NCBI RefSeq assembly: GCF_044197065.1
Contig: NZ_JBIQOI010000003.1
Span: forward strand, 277,411-341,410
Direction: 5' to 3'
Length of the DNA: 64,000 nucleotides
Source of the DNA: Kluyvera ascorbata_C
GTDB lineage: Bacteria > Pseudomonadota > Gammaproteobacteria > Enterobacterales > Enterobacteriaceae
Each line of letters starts with the position of its first letter. Position 1 is the first letter of the stretch. This document shows, one piece after another, positions 17,257-25,482 of the stretch. The notes under the pieces are model-generated. The model ran no database searches. It was not told the DNA's origin and saw only the letters and a list, made by a program, of their open reading frames with translations. Both the position numbers and the translations under genes were made by a program.

Positions 17257-18621
17257 ATGAGCCAAAACGACACTATCGTCGCCCAGGCCACCCCACCGGG
17301 ACGCGGTGGGGTGGGCATTCTGCGCATCTCCGGCCTGAAGGCGAGAGATGTCGCACAGGCGGTGCTGGGCAAGCTGCCTAAGCCACGCTACGCCGATTAT
17401 CTGCCGTTCAAAGACAGCGACGGCAGCGCGCTGGATCAGGGCATTGCGCTGTGGTTCCCGGGTCCGAACTCATTCACCGGTGAAGACGTGCTGGAGCTTC
17501 AGGGCCACGGCGGCCCGGTGATCCTCGACCTGCTGCTAAAACGTATTCTGACGCTGCCGGGCGTGCGCATTGCCAACCCCGGCGAGTTTTCCGAGCGCGC
17601 GTTTTTAAACGATAAGCTCGACCTGGCGCAGGCAGAAGCCATTGCCGACCTGATCGACGCCAGCTCCGAGCAAGCAGCGCGCTCTGCGCTGAACTCGCTG
17701 CAGGGTGCTTTCTCAGCGCGTGTTAACCACCTTGTGGAAGCCCTCACCCACCTGCGCATTTACGTTGAGGCGGCTATCGACTTCCCTGACGAGGAGATAG
17801 ATTTCCTCTCCGATGGCAAAATCGAAGCGCAGCTGAATGCCGTGATGGGCGATCTCGACGCTGTACGTGCCGAAGCGCGTCAGGGCAGCCTGCTGCGCGA
17901 AGGGATGAAGGTAGTGATTGCCGGTCGTCCGAACGCCGGGAAATCGAGCCTGTTGAACGCCCTGGCGGGCCGTGAAGCGGCTATTGTCACTGACATCGCT
18001 GGCACCACCCGCGACGTGCTGCGCGAGCATATTCACATTGACGGTATGCCACTGCATATTATCGATACCGCCGGTCTGCGCGACGCCAACGATGAAGTTG
18101 AACGTATCGGTATCGAGCGTGCCTGGCAGGAAATTGAGCAGGCCGACCGCGTGCTGTTTATGGTCGACGGCACCACCACCGACGCGACCGACCCCGCAGA
18201 TATCTGGCCGGACTTTATCGCCCGTCTGCCAGCAAATCTGCCGATCACCGTAGTGCGAAACAAAGCCGATATCACCGGCGAGACGCTGGGGCTGAGTGAA
18301 GTAAATGGCCACTCACTTGTACGCCTCTCCGCGCGTACCGGCGAAGGTGTCGATGTGCTGCGTAACCATCTCAAACAGAGCATGGGTTTCGAAAACAACA
18401 TGGAAGGCGGCTTCCTGGCGCGTCGTCGCCACCTGCAGGCGCTTTCCGACGCCGCCGAGCATCTTGAGCAGGGTAAAGCCCAGTTACTCGGTGCCTGGGC
18501 CGGAGAGCTGCTGGCAGAAGAGCTGCGCCTGGCGCAGCAGAGCCTGAGCGAGATAACCGGGGAATTTACCTCCGACGATCTGCTCGGTAGGATTTTCTCT
18601 AGCTTCTGTATTGGTAAGTAG
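17257..18621 (+). CDS. mnmE: tRNA modification GTPase MnmE
   Basis: A 454-residue GTPase that, with MnmG (mnmG lies at 45754-47643), puts the cmnm5 group on wobble U34 of certain tRNAs. It has an N-terminal folate-binding domain, a helical domain, and an inserted G domain near residues 215-380: G1 GRPNAGKSSLLN, G3 DTAGL, G4 NKAD. The C-terminal FCIGK motif with the essential Cys is intact. Confidence 0.99.
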   Translation: MSQNDTIVAQATPPGRGGVGILRISGLKARDVAQAVLGKLPKPRYADYLPFKDSDGSALDQGIALWFPGPNSFTGEDVLELQGHGGPVILDLLLKRILTLPGVRIANPGEFSERAFLNDKLDLAQAEAIADLIDASSEQAARSALNSLQGAFSARVNHLVEALTHLRIYVEAAIDFPDEEIDFLSDGKIEAQLNAVMGDLDAVRAEARQGSLLREGMKVVIAGRPNAGKSSLLNALAGREAAIVTDIAGTTRDVLREHIHIDGMPLHIIDTAGLRDANDEVERIGIERAWQEIEQADRVLFMVDGTTTDATDPADIWPDFIARLPANLPITVVRNKADITGETLGLSEVNGHSLVRLSARTGEGVDVLRNHLKQSMGFENNMEGGFLARRRHLQALSDAAEHLEQGKAQLLGAWAGELLAEELRLAQQSLSEITGEFTSDDLLGRIFSSFCIGK

Positions 18622-18622
18622 T

Positions 18623-18698
18623 CTTGCCGGATGGCGGCTATGCCTTATCCGGCCTACGTAGCATGTAGGTCTGGTAAGCGTAGCGCCACCGGGCTACG
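18623..18698. repeat. REP-type repeat between mnmE and mdtL
   Basis: A GCCGGATGGCGGC...CCTTATCCGGC unit plus a degenerate second unit (GGTCTGGTAAGCG...CACCGGGC). The tnaCAB operon that E. coli carries in this gap is absent. Confidence 0.8.
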
Positions 18699-18795
18699 CC
18701 AATTTTCCTCACAGGAAATCACAGTTGTCCAAATGGCAACTCGTGTCATCGCCCGCGCCCCATTATGCTGACGCCACATTTCTCGTGAGGTCGCC

Positions 18796-19977
18796 ATGAC
18801 ACGCTTTCTTGTCTGCAGTTTTGCCCTGGTTTTGCTTTATCCCGCCGGTATCGATATGTATCTGGTTGGGTTGCCCCGCATCGCCGCTGATTTACAGGCC
18901 AGCGAAGCGCAGCTGCATATCGCGTTTTCGGTCTATCTGGCCGGAATGGCCACCGCGATGCTGTTCGCCGGGAAGGTGGCCGATCGGTCTGGCCGTAAGC
19001 CGGTCGCGATTACCGGTGCATTGATTTATATCGCCGCATCCACCCTCTGTTCGCTCGCAGAGAGCGGTACGCCGTTCCTGGTCGGTCGCTTTATTCAGGG
19101 CGTTGGGGCTGGCTGCTGCTACGTGGTGGCCTTCGCTATCCTGCGCGATACGCTCGACGATCGCCTGCGGGCCAAGGTGCTGTCGCTGCTTAATGGCATC
19201 ACCTGTATCGTGCCGGTGCTTGCGCCGGTGATGGGGCATCTGATTATGCTCAGATATCCTTGGCAAAGCCTGTTCTACACGATGATCGGCATGGGCGTTG
19301 TGGTCTGCCTGCTGTCGGTATTTGTGCTGCGAGAATCACGCCCAACGACGATTTCCGCATCGGCAAACCACACACCAGGCACCGAGTCGCTGGTTAACCG
19401 TTTCTTCCTCAGCCGCCTGGCTATAACCACGCTGAGCGTGTCGGTGATCCTGACCTTTGTGAACACCTCTCCGGTGTTGCTGATGGAAGTGATGGGCTTC
19501 GACCGCGGCGAATATGCCACAACGATGGCGATGACCGCAGGGATCAGCATGGCGGTGTCTTTTTCGACGCCGTTTGCCCTGAGCCTGTTTAAGCCCCGCA
19601 CCCTCATGCTGGCATCACAGGTGCTGTTCCTGGCGGCAGGTATTGTGCTGACTCTTGCCAGCACGCACGCGGTCACGCTCTTCGGGCTGACCTTAATCTG
19701 CGCTGGCTTCTCGGTAGGCTTTGGCGTTGCCATGAGCCAGGCGCTGGGGCCGTTCTCGATGCGCGCGGGGGTAGCCAGCTCTGTGCTAGGTATCGCGCAG
19801 GTCTGCGGTTCATCGCTGTGGATATGGCTATCAGCTGTTCTGGGTCTCAATGCATTGAATATGCTGATCGGGATTCTGATTGGCTGTAGCATCGTGTGCA
19901 TATTGCTGATTATCTCCGTTGCCCCTCACCGGTCTGCAACAGCGCATGAAGAAGCCTCCCGCCAGCCTCAGTCTTAA
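18796..19977 (+). CDS. mdtL: Multidrug efflux MFS transporter MdtL
   Basis: A 393-residue 12-helix DHA1-type drug:H+ antiporter of the inner membrane. The loop 2-3 motif A is GKVADRSGRKPVA. FILRDTLDD-type motif B is seen as FAILRDTLDDRLR. It matches E. coli MdtL throughout. Its last 30 bases contain, in another frame, a decayed copy of the yidZ start (ATG at 19946): in E. coli mdtL and yidZ overlap here, and the intact yidZ now lies 1.5 kb away. Confidence 0.96.
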   Translation: MTRFLVCSFALVLLYPAGIDMYLVGLPRIAADLQASEAQLHIAFSVYLAGMATAMLFAGKVADRSGRKPVAITGALIYIAASTLCSLAESGTPFLVGRFIQGVGAGCCYVVAFAILRDTLDDRLRAKVLSLLNGITCIVPVLAPVMGHLIMLRYPWQSLFYTMIGMGVVVCLLSVFVLRESRPTTISASANHTPGTESLVNRFFLSRLAITTLSVSVILTFVNTSPVLLMEVMGFDRGEYATTMAMTAGISMAVSFSTPFALSLFKPRTLMLASQVLFLAAGIVLTLASTHAVTLFGLTLICAGFSVGFGVAMSQALGPFSMRAGVASSVLGIAQVCGSSLWIWLSAVLGLNALNMLIGILIGCSIVCILLIISVAPHRSATAHEEASRQPQS

Positions 19978-19980
19978 TTT
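19865..19980 (+). repeat. Left copy of duplicated mdtL-yidZ junction
   Basis: About 115 bp covering the mdtL 3' end and the first dozen codons of yidZ, diverged from a second copy at 21358-21464. Shared stretches include GATTGGxTGTAGCAT, ATTATCTC, CCGGTCTG and CATGAAGAAG. The two copies flank the Stealth insert as an imperfect direct repeat. Confidence 0.8.
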
Positions 19981-19983
19981 GAC

Positions 19984-20016
19984 AGCTATGCCGCTGCGTC
20001 TGCTGCCGGCATAGCT
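19984..20016. repeat. Perfect 10-bp inverted repeat at the insert edge
   Basis: AGCTATGCCG (19984-19993) and CGGCATAGCT (20007-20016) with a 13-base loop. It contains the stop codon of the Stealth gene. There is no T-run on either side, so it is not a standard terminator. Confidence 0.75.
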
Positions 20017-21041
20017 GCAAGTTCAAAGCTAGAGCGTGCGCCTAGTTTCAAATTGAGTGTGTTTGCGAGTTTGTCGCAAGCATTATGAAACGCGTCATCA
20101 TCACTAAAACAATCGTTTAAGCATATCTGGGGCTTAGTTGATTTTAAATCAGCTATCGCGTTTAATAGCTGCTTGTCATCCCCTGACAAATGATAACAAA
20201 CCCCCATTTCCTTTGGATTACAAGGATTAAACGTTCCCTTAGCTAACTGCCAATATCTGAATAGGTATTGGTTCAAACAGCACCCCTCTCTGAATTTAAA
20301 TCTGGAAGTTCTATTCAACAGGTCGGTTATTTCCTTCATACTCCAGATTTCTTCAAAGGTTGATTTCAAAAATGGTTGTGGCAAATGCTTACCCAAAAAA
20401 CCTTCAAACGATTTATTTTGTTTCAACTTTATGTTTTTTAAGATATAACGACCATAAATGTGGCTGTAATACTTCTTGATATTGTTCTTGATTACTAAGC
20501 GACGATTAAAAAACGTATTTATAACTGAGGCATTAGCAATTATCGTTGAGTTAAAAACAATATGTTCAATCGAGGTTGGACTTAGCCTGCTATCAATCAT
20601 AAAATCATTTGGCAGATCGTTTTTAAAATAAAATTCAGGATCAATTTTTGAATTCAACATCATGTCATCATTAAAGAAAACGAATTTTTCGCTAAGACCT
20701 TTAATTTTATGAATATTAACTTCAATAGCCCGAGAACTAAACGTTGGTAGGCATGCTTCATCCATAATATCGCTATGCTTAACTATATTAATTTTATGAT
20801 GATTGATGTTCAACCATTCAGGAACCTGACCACAGGTAACCAAATGTATTTTTCGCACCCATGGGGCATATTTTTCTACGCTACGAAACCAATATCTGAA
20901 CATTCCCATGTCTCTGAATCTTGCTGGCTTCTGAGAGTTTTTATCAGCCCCAACGCTGATATTTTTATAATGTGAGTATGATTTCAGCCATGATGGATCG
21001 TTGGAATCCACCCACAAGACGACAAAGTCTATATCTGACAT
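19986..21041 (-). CDS. Stealth-family sugar phosphotransferase
   Basis: A 351-residue protein of the Stealth family, enzymes that transfer hexose-1-phosphate onto growing polysaccharides. CR1 is IDFVVLWVDSNDPSW at the N-terminus. CR2 is RFRDMGMFRYWFRSVEKYAP followed by WVRKIHLVTCGQVPEW and FVFFNDDMML. CR3 lies at FKFREGCCLNQYLFRYW, and CR4 is ICLNDCFSDDD near residue 300. The ATG at 21041 is preferred because CR1 begins right after it; the frame is open to 21131 and the ribosome site is weak (AAGAG). The gene is visibly AT-rich against GC-rich neighbours, and alone without other capsule genes, which points to transfer. The tail AAMPAADAAA is GC-rich host-like sequence. Confidence 0.88.
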   Translation of the reverse strand: MSDIDFVVLWVDSNDPSWLKSYSHYKNISVGADKNSQKPARFRDMGMFRYWFRSVEKYAPWVRKIHLVTCGQVPEWLNINHHKINIVKHSDIMDEACLPTFSSRAIEVNIHKIKGLSEKFVFFNDDMMLNSKIDPEFYFKNDLPNDFMIDSRLSPTSIEHIVFNSTIIANASVINTFFNRRLVIKNNIKKYYSHIYGRYILKNIKLKQNKSFEGFLGKHLPQPFLKSTFEEIWSMKEITDLLNRTSRFKFREGCCLNQYLFRYWQLAKGTFNPCNPKEMGVCYHLSGDDKQLLNAIADLKSTKPQICLNDCFSDDDAFHNACDKLANTLNLKLGARSSFELAAMPAADAAA

Positions 21042-21338
21042 TTTTGAGCAACTCTTAGCGTAATAAGATATTATTATCATACACAATAAAAGAAGATTTG
21101 AATGCCGCAGGACTTTGTATATATAATGCATTAACTATTCATAAAACAAATGCATTCGAATTAAAATACCCGCAATTTCAGCGCTGATAGATGGTTTTAC
21201 GTAATTACATAAATATATTTTATCGCTTTTTCACAAATTGCAATAAATTAATGTTTATCAACACAACAAAGAAGTAAAAAAGAATTTTTCTTAAAGTACA
21301 CTAAATTACGGCTGCCCTTTCTTAGGGAAGAACATACT
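21042..21338. other. AT-rich non-coding part of the Stealth insert
   Basis: About 300 bp of AT-rich DNA between the Stealth start and the right junction copy. It probably holds the Stealth promoter, but no clear promoter, repeat or RNA gene could be picked out. Confidence 0.5.
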
Positions 21339-21449
21339 GTGTACTCACTCTTTTTACTGTTCGGAATTGTGATTGGTTGTAGCATACTGTTTATTATCTC
21401 AGTTGCTCCTAACCGGTCTGTGCCAACACATGAAGAAGTCCCTCACTAG
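21339..21449 (+). pseudogene. Remnant of the mdtL 3' end, possibly translated as a yidZ leader
   Basis: A 36-codon open frame starting GTG at 21339, with AGGGAAG 9-15 bases before it, and coding for GIVIGCSILFIISVAPNRS and THEEVPH. This is the C-terminal segment of MdtL (GILIGCSIV...IISVAPHRS...HEEA). It stops 20 bases inside yidZ, the same overlap geometry as mdtL-yidZ in E. coli. It looks like the right copy of a duplicated junction, kept open so that it can couple translation into yidZ. Confidence 0.6.
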
Positions 21450-21464
21450 TCTCGATCTTAACTT
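21358..21464 (+). repeat. Right copy of duplicated mdtL-yidZ junction
   Basis: The partner of 19865-19980. It lacks about 9 bases present in the left copy (after GTAGCAT) and runs into the intact yidZ. Confidence 0.8.
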
Positions 21465-22389
21465 ACTGCTCTGCCTGCAGCTCCTGATGCAGGAGCGCAG
21501 CGTGACGAAAACTGCCAAACGGATGAACGTCACGCCGTCGGCGGTGAGTAAGTCGCTGTCGAAGCTCAGAGCCTGGTTTGACGATCCACTCTTCGTGAAT
21601 ACGCCGCTCGGGCTCACGCCAACGCCGCTGATGCTTAACATGGAGCAAAACCTGGCCGAGTGGATGCAGATGAGCAATCAACTGCTGGATAAGCCGCACC
21701 ATGAGATGCCTCGTGGGCTGAAGTTTGATCTGGTTGCCGAAACGCCGCTGGTGATGATCATGTTCAACGAACTCTCCAGCCAGATCTACCAGCGCTATCC
21801 GCAGGCGACGATCAAAGTGCGTAACTGGGACTATGATTCGCTGGATGCGATTATTCGCGGTGAGGTCGACATTGGCTTCACCGGGCGCGAAAGCCATCCC
21901 CGCTCACGCGAGCTGTTGAGCTTGCTGCCGCTGTCGATAGACTACGAGGTGCTGTTTACCGATCTTCCCTGGGTCTGGCTGCGTGAAGACCATCCTGCGC
22001 TTCAAGAAGAGTGGAATCTGGAAACGTTCTTGCGCTACCCGCATATCAGCATCTGCTGGGAGCAGAGCGATACCTGGGCGTTGGACGACGTACTGCAAGA
22101 AATGGGACGCGAGCGCGATATCGCCTTAAGCCTACCGGGCTTTGAACAGTCGCTATTTATGGCCGCCCAACCTGACCACCAGATGATTGCAACAGCACCG
22201 CGTTATTGCCAGCACTACAACCAACTACATAACCTGCCTTTAGTGGCCCGTCCGCTGCCTTTCGATGCCATTCAGCGGGAAAAATTGCAGGTGCCGTTTA
22301 CCCTACTCTGGCATAAACGAAATAGTCACAACCCCAAAATTATTTGGCTCCGCGATACCCTCAAAGCCTTATATCTCGCTGTTTCCTGA
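21430..22389 (+). CDS. yidZ: LysR-family regulator YidZ
   Basis: A 319-residue LysR-type regulator; in E. coli yidZ has been linked to anaerobic nitric-oxide protection. The winged helix-turn-helix is LQLLMQERSVTKTAKRMNVT followed by PSAVSKSLSKLRAWFDDPLF (residues 10-55), then a periplasmic-binding-like effector domain. The ATG at 21430 (MKKSLTSLDLNLLLC) matches E. coli. No Shine-Dalgarno sequence precedes it, which fits coupling to the overlapping mdtL remnant. Confidence 0.95.
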   Translation: MKKSLTSLDLNLLLCLQLLMQERSVTKTAKRMNVTPSAVSKSLSKLRAWFDDPLFVNTPLGLTPTPLMLNMEQNLAEWMQMSNQLLDKPHHEMPRGLKFDLVAETPLVMIMFNELSSQIYQRYPQATIKVRNWDYDSLDAIIRGEVDIGFTGRESHPRSRELLSLLPLSIDYEVLFTDLPWVWLREDHPALQEEWNLETFLRYPHISICWEQSDTWALDDVLQEMGRERDIALSLPGFEQSLFMAAQPDHQMIATAPRYCQHYNQLHNLPLVARPLPFDAIQREKLQVPFTLLWHKRNSHNPKIIWLRDTLKALYLAVS

Positions 22390-22546
22390 CTCATTATTCG
22401 TAAAAATAATACATTTCAGTTAAGGCGAAGTGTAAAAGTCTCGTAATACCCCTTTTCAATCGCATTTTTAGGCAGTAAAACCTGATCATAACTGGCGTAA
22501 ATGTTACTCTCGCCATATCCACAGTCCATTAATCACGGAGCGAAAA

Positions 22547-23296
22547 ATGGCGACGCATTTTGCAAGAGGGATCCTTAAAGACGGACATCTCCTATCAGTC
22601 AGGCTGTCATCCACCAGCCATAATATCGCGCGCCAGCTGCCGTCCCATCGACGGACCCGCTATCTGGCCTCACGCGCGCTGCTGGCTGAACTGCTGTTTA
22701 TGCTGTATGGCATAGGCGAACTGCCTGAAATCGTGACTCAGGAAGAAGGTAAACCGCACTTTAAGGATAGCCATCTGCCTGATTTTTCTATCGCTTATGC
22801 TGGCAACATCGTCGGCGTTGCGCTGACCACCGAAGGCCAGTGCGGCCTCGATATGGAACTGCTGCGCACGCTGCGCAACACCCCGCAGGCCACGATGATG
22901 GAAAGCTACCGCTTTACCAGCAATGAGAATCTGTGGATCAATAATCAGAACGACCCACACGAAGCGCGCGCACAGCTCATCACGCTGCGTCAGAGCGTCC
23001 TCAAGTTGTCAGGTGAGGTTCACCACGACTCCCCACAAACGCTCCAGCTCCTGCCCGGCTCAGGCCGTCTGCGTTCAACGTTGACCGACCAGCTCGAAGT
23101 TATCTGCGATGCCGAGGATGTTCTGGTCTGGTCGCTGGCCGCTTCACCGTCTATCGACAAACTCAAGGTTTGGGAGTTTGATGGTAAGTACGGCTGGCGT
23201 AGCCTGCCTGATGCCCAAACCCGGGCCAACGAACCTTCGGCACGCCTGATGAGATTCACCAGCCTACCGGCAGAGAAAGCGCTTATACTCAACTGA
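22547..23296 (+). CDS. yieE: YieE, phosphopantetheinyl-transferase-like protein
   Basis: A 249-residue member of the 4'-phosphopantetheinyl transferase superfamily, matching E. coli YieE. The transferase signature is visible as FSIAYAGNIVGVAL followed by CGLDMELL (Mg-binding Asp-x-Glu near residues 100-105). The carrier protein that it would modify is not known. It starts MATHFARGILKDG and is 40 bp ahead of chrR, probably co-transcribed. Confidence 0.92.
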   Translation: MATHFARGILKDGHLLSVRLSSTSHNIARQLPSHRRTRYLASRALLAELLFMLYGIGELPEIVTQEEGKPHFKDSHLPDFSIAYAGNIVGVALTTEGQCGLDMELLRTLRNTPQATMMESYRFTSNENLWINNQNDPHEARAQLITLRQSVLKLSGEVHHDSPQTLQLLPGSGRLRSTLTDQLEVICDAEDVLVWSLAASPSIDKLKVWEFDGKYGWRSLPDAQTRANEPSARLMRFTSLPAEKALILN

Positions 23297-23336
23297 TTCG
23301 GCTGGATTTCAGCCGCTAAGATGGAAAGGAGTAGTC

Positions 23337-23903
23337 ATGTCTGAAACATTGAACGTTGTTACGTTACTGGGAAGCCTGCGCAAAGGCTCATTCAACGGTA
23401 TGGTGGCTCGCACTCTGCCTAAAATCGCCCCGGCGGGCATGAGCGTTTCCGCACTGCCGTCGATTGGCGATATCCCGCTGTATGACGCAGACCTTCAGCA
23501 GGAAGATGGTTTCCCGCAGAGCGTTGAAGCGCTGGCAGAACAGATTCGCCAGGCTGACGGCGTGGTCATCGTCACGCCAGAGTACAACTATTCCGTGCCG
23601 GGCGGCCTGAAGAACGCTATCGATTGGCTCTCTCGCTTACCGGATCAGCCGCTTTCCGGTAAACCGGTCCTGATTCAGACCAGTTCCATGGGCGCTATCG
23701 GCGGCGCGCGCTGCCAGTATCATCTGCGCCAGATTCTGGTGTTCCTCGATGCGATGGTGATGAACAAGCCGGAGTTTATGGGCGGCGTGATTCAGAATAA
23801 GGTCGACCCACAGCTGGGTGAAGTGATTGAACAGGGGACGTTGGATCATTTGACCGGTCAGTTGACCGCATTTGGCGAGTATATTCAGCGCGTTAAAGCG
23901 TAA
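23337..23903 (+). CDS. chrR: NAD(P)H-dependent FMN reductase ChrR (quinone/chromate reductase)
   Basis: A 188-residue flavodoxin-like reductase, called YieF/ChrR in E. coli, that reduces quinones by two electrons and can reduce chromate. FMN phosphate loop LLGSLRKGSFNGMVA near residues 10-24, and TPEYNYSVPGGLKNAIDW near 80-97, are the family motifs. AAGGAG lies before the ATG. Confidence 0.96.
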   Translation: MSETLNVVTLLGSLRKGSFNGMVARTLPKIAPAGMSVSALPSIGDIPLYDADLQQEDGFPQSVEALAEQIRQADGVVIVTPEYNYSVPGGLKNAIDWLSRLPDQPLSGKPVLIQTSSMGAIGGARCQYHLRQILVFLDAMVMNKPEFMGGVIQNKVDPQLGEVIEQGTLDHLTGQLTAFGEYIQRVKA

Positions 23904-23912
23904 ACAAAATTA

Positions 23913-23966
23913 CCCTCACCCCAGCCCTCTCCCATAGGGAGAGGGAGAAAACCAGCATGGTGAGGG
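23913..23966. terminator. Large double hairpin between convergent chrR and adeP
   Basis: Outer arms CCCTCACC/GGTGAGGG and inner arms CCCTCTCCC/GGGAGAGGG. On the plus strand TTTTCTT follows. It is the common enteric intergenic palindrome and probably terminates both genes. Confidence 0.7.
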
Positions 23967-23975
23967 TTTTCTTAC

Positions 23976-25313
23976 TTAGTGTGCATCAATAAACACAATC
24001 TTCAGTACGAACAGCAGTGCGACAACAATCACACACGGGCTGAGGTCGCGGAAACGACCGGTACCGATTTTCATTACGCAGTAAGAGATAAAGCCCAGCG
24101 CGATACCTTCGGTGATTGAGAAGCTGAACGGCATCATCACGGCGGTAATAAACGCTGGAACAGCTTCGGTCAGGTCATCCCACTTCACGCGAGACAGGCT
24201 GGATGTCATCAGGACACCCACGTAAATCAGCGCGCCAGCAGCCGCGTAGCCTGGCACCATCCCCGCCAGCGGCGACAGGAAGATAACCAGCAGGAACAGC
24301 AGACCGACAACCACCGCCGTCAGACCGGTACGACCACCTACGGAGACACCGGAGGAAGACTCAATATACGCGGTGACGGAAGAAGTACCGATAAAGGAAC
24401 CCGCAACCGAGGAGACGCTATCCACGAACAGCGCCTGCTTCATGCGTGGGAACTTACCTTTCGCGTCGGCCAGACCGGCTTTGTCGGTCACACCAATCAG
24501 CGTGCCGGAGGAGTCGAACAGGTTAACCAGCATGAAGGAGAAGATAACCCCCGCCAGACCCAGGTTGAAGGAGCCCGCCAGGTCAACGTGACCGACCACG
24601 GTGGTAATGCTCGGTGGCGCGGAAACGATGCCGCTGTAGTGCACATCACCCAGCATCCAGCCCAGCAGCGTGGTCACCACGATGGAGACCAGCACCGCAG
24701 CGTGAATGTTGCGAGAGGCCAGAATCGCAATGATAAAGAAGCCCAGCACGCCCAGCAGTACGCTGTGAGAAGTCAGGTTACCGATAGATACCAGGGTGTC
24801 CTGGTTCGCCACGATAACGCCGGCGTTTTTCAGGCCCATCATACCGATGAACAGACCGATACCGCTGGTGATACCCACACGCAGGCTCACCGGGATATTG
24901 GCAATCATCCAATAGCGCACGCGGAAAATCGTCAATAGCAGCAGACCGATAGCGCCCCAGAAGATGGCGCCCATACCCACCTGCCACGGCAGGCCCATTG
25001 CCTGCACCACCACGAACGCGAAGAAGGCGTTCAGACCCATCGCCGGAGCCAATGCCACCGGCAGGTTGGCGAATACGCCCATCAGGATACTGCCCAGCGC
25101 CGCAATCAAGCAGGTGGTGACGAACACCGCGCTGGTGTCCATGCCAGCGACACCAAGAATTTGCGGGTTAACGAAAACGATGTAGACCATCGTCAGGAAG
25201 GTCGTGAAACCGGCGATCACTTCGGTACGTGCCGTCGTGCCGTGCTCGCGCAGCTTAAACACGCGCTCCAGTATCCCCTGACCGGAAGCCGGGGTGGTGT
25301 GTTGTTGACTCAT
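23976..25313 (-). CDS. adeP: Adenine permease AdeP (AzgA-type NCS2)
   Basis: A 445-residue inner-membrane proton symporter for adenine (E. coli YieG/AdeP). Conserved segments include GFTTFLTMVYIVFVNP, NLPVALAPAMGLNAFFAF, and the transport motif near FVDSVSSVAGSFIGTSSVTA with YIESSSGVSVGGRTGLTA. About 12-14 helices fit. A PurR-like operator lies upstream (25417-25432), as expected for purine uptake. Confidence 0.96.
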   Translation of the reverse strand: MSQQHTTPASGQGILERVFKLREHGTTARTEVIAGFTTFLTMVYIVFVNPQILGVAGMDTSAVFVTTCLIAALGSILMGVFANLPVALAPAMGLNAFFAFVVVQAMGLPWQVGMGAIFWGAIGLLLLTIFRVRYWMIANIPVSLRVGITSGIGLFIGMMGLKNAGVIVANQDTLVSIGNLTSHSVLLGVLGFFIIAILASRNIHAAVLVSIVVTTLLGWMLGDVHYSGIVSAPPSITTVVGHVDLAGSFNLGLAGVIFSFMLVNLFDSSGTLIGVTDKAGLADAKGKFPRMKQALFVDSVSSVAGSFIGTSSVTAYIESSSGVSVGGRTGLTAVVVGLLFLLVIFLSPLAGMVPGYAAAGALIYVGVLMTSSLSRVKWDDLTEAVPAFITAVMMPFSFSITEGIALGFISYCVMKIGTGRFRDLSPCVIVVALLFVLKIVFIDAH

Positions 25314-25416
25314 TATTAATTTCCGCAGACATGGAAGGAAAATTCGTCGCTATCCTATACCAAAATGCGACAATAGGCGCGGTTGCGAGATACTTTTTTT
25401 CATTGATTTTGCTTAT

Positions 25417-25432
25417 ACGGCAACGATTGCGT
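25417..25432 (-). promoter_or_regulatory. PurR operator candidate for adeP
   Basis: On the minus strand the 16-mer ACGCAATCGTTGCCGT matches the E. coli PurR consensus at about 13 of 16 positions. It lies about 104 bp upstream of adeP and 50 bp upstream of divergent yieH. Confidence 0.65.
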
Positions 25433-25482
25433 CTCTCAATTCGGCATTACGTAAACGTTAAACTTGTTAAAAAGGAAATGAC

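Noticed and set aside
16138..17265. 375-codon minus-strand ORF
   Set aside because: Complement of yidC; His/Gln/Arg-rich shadow composition.
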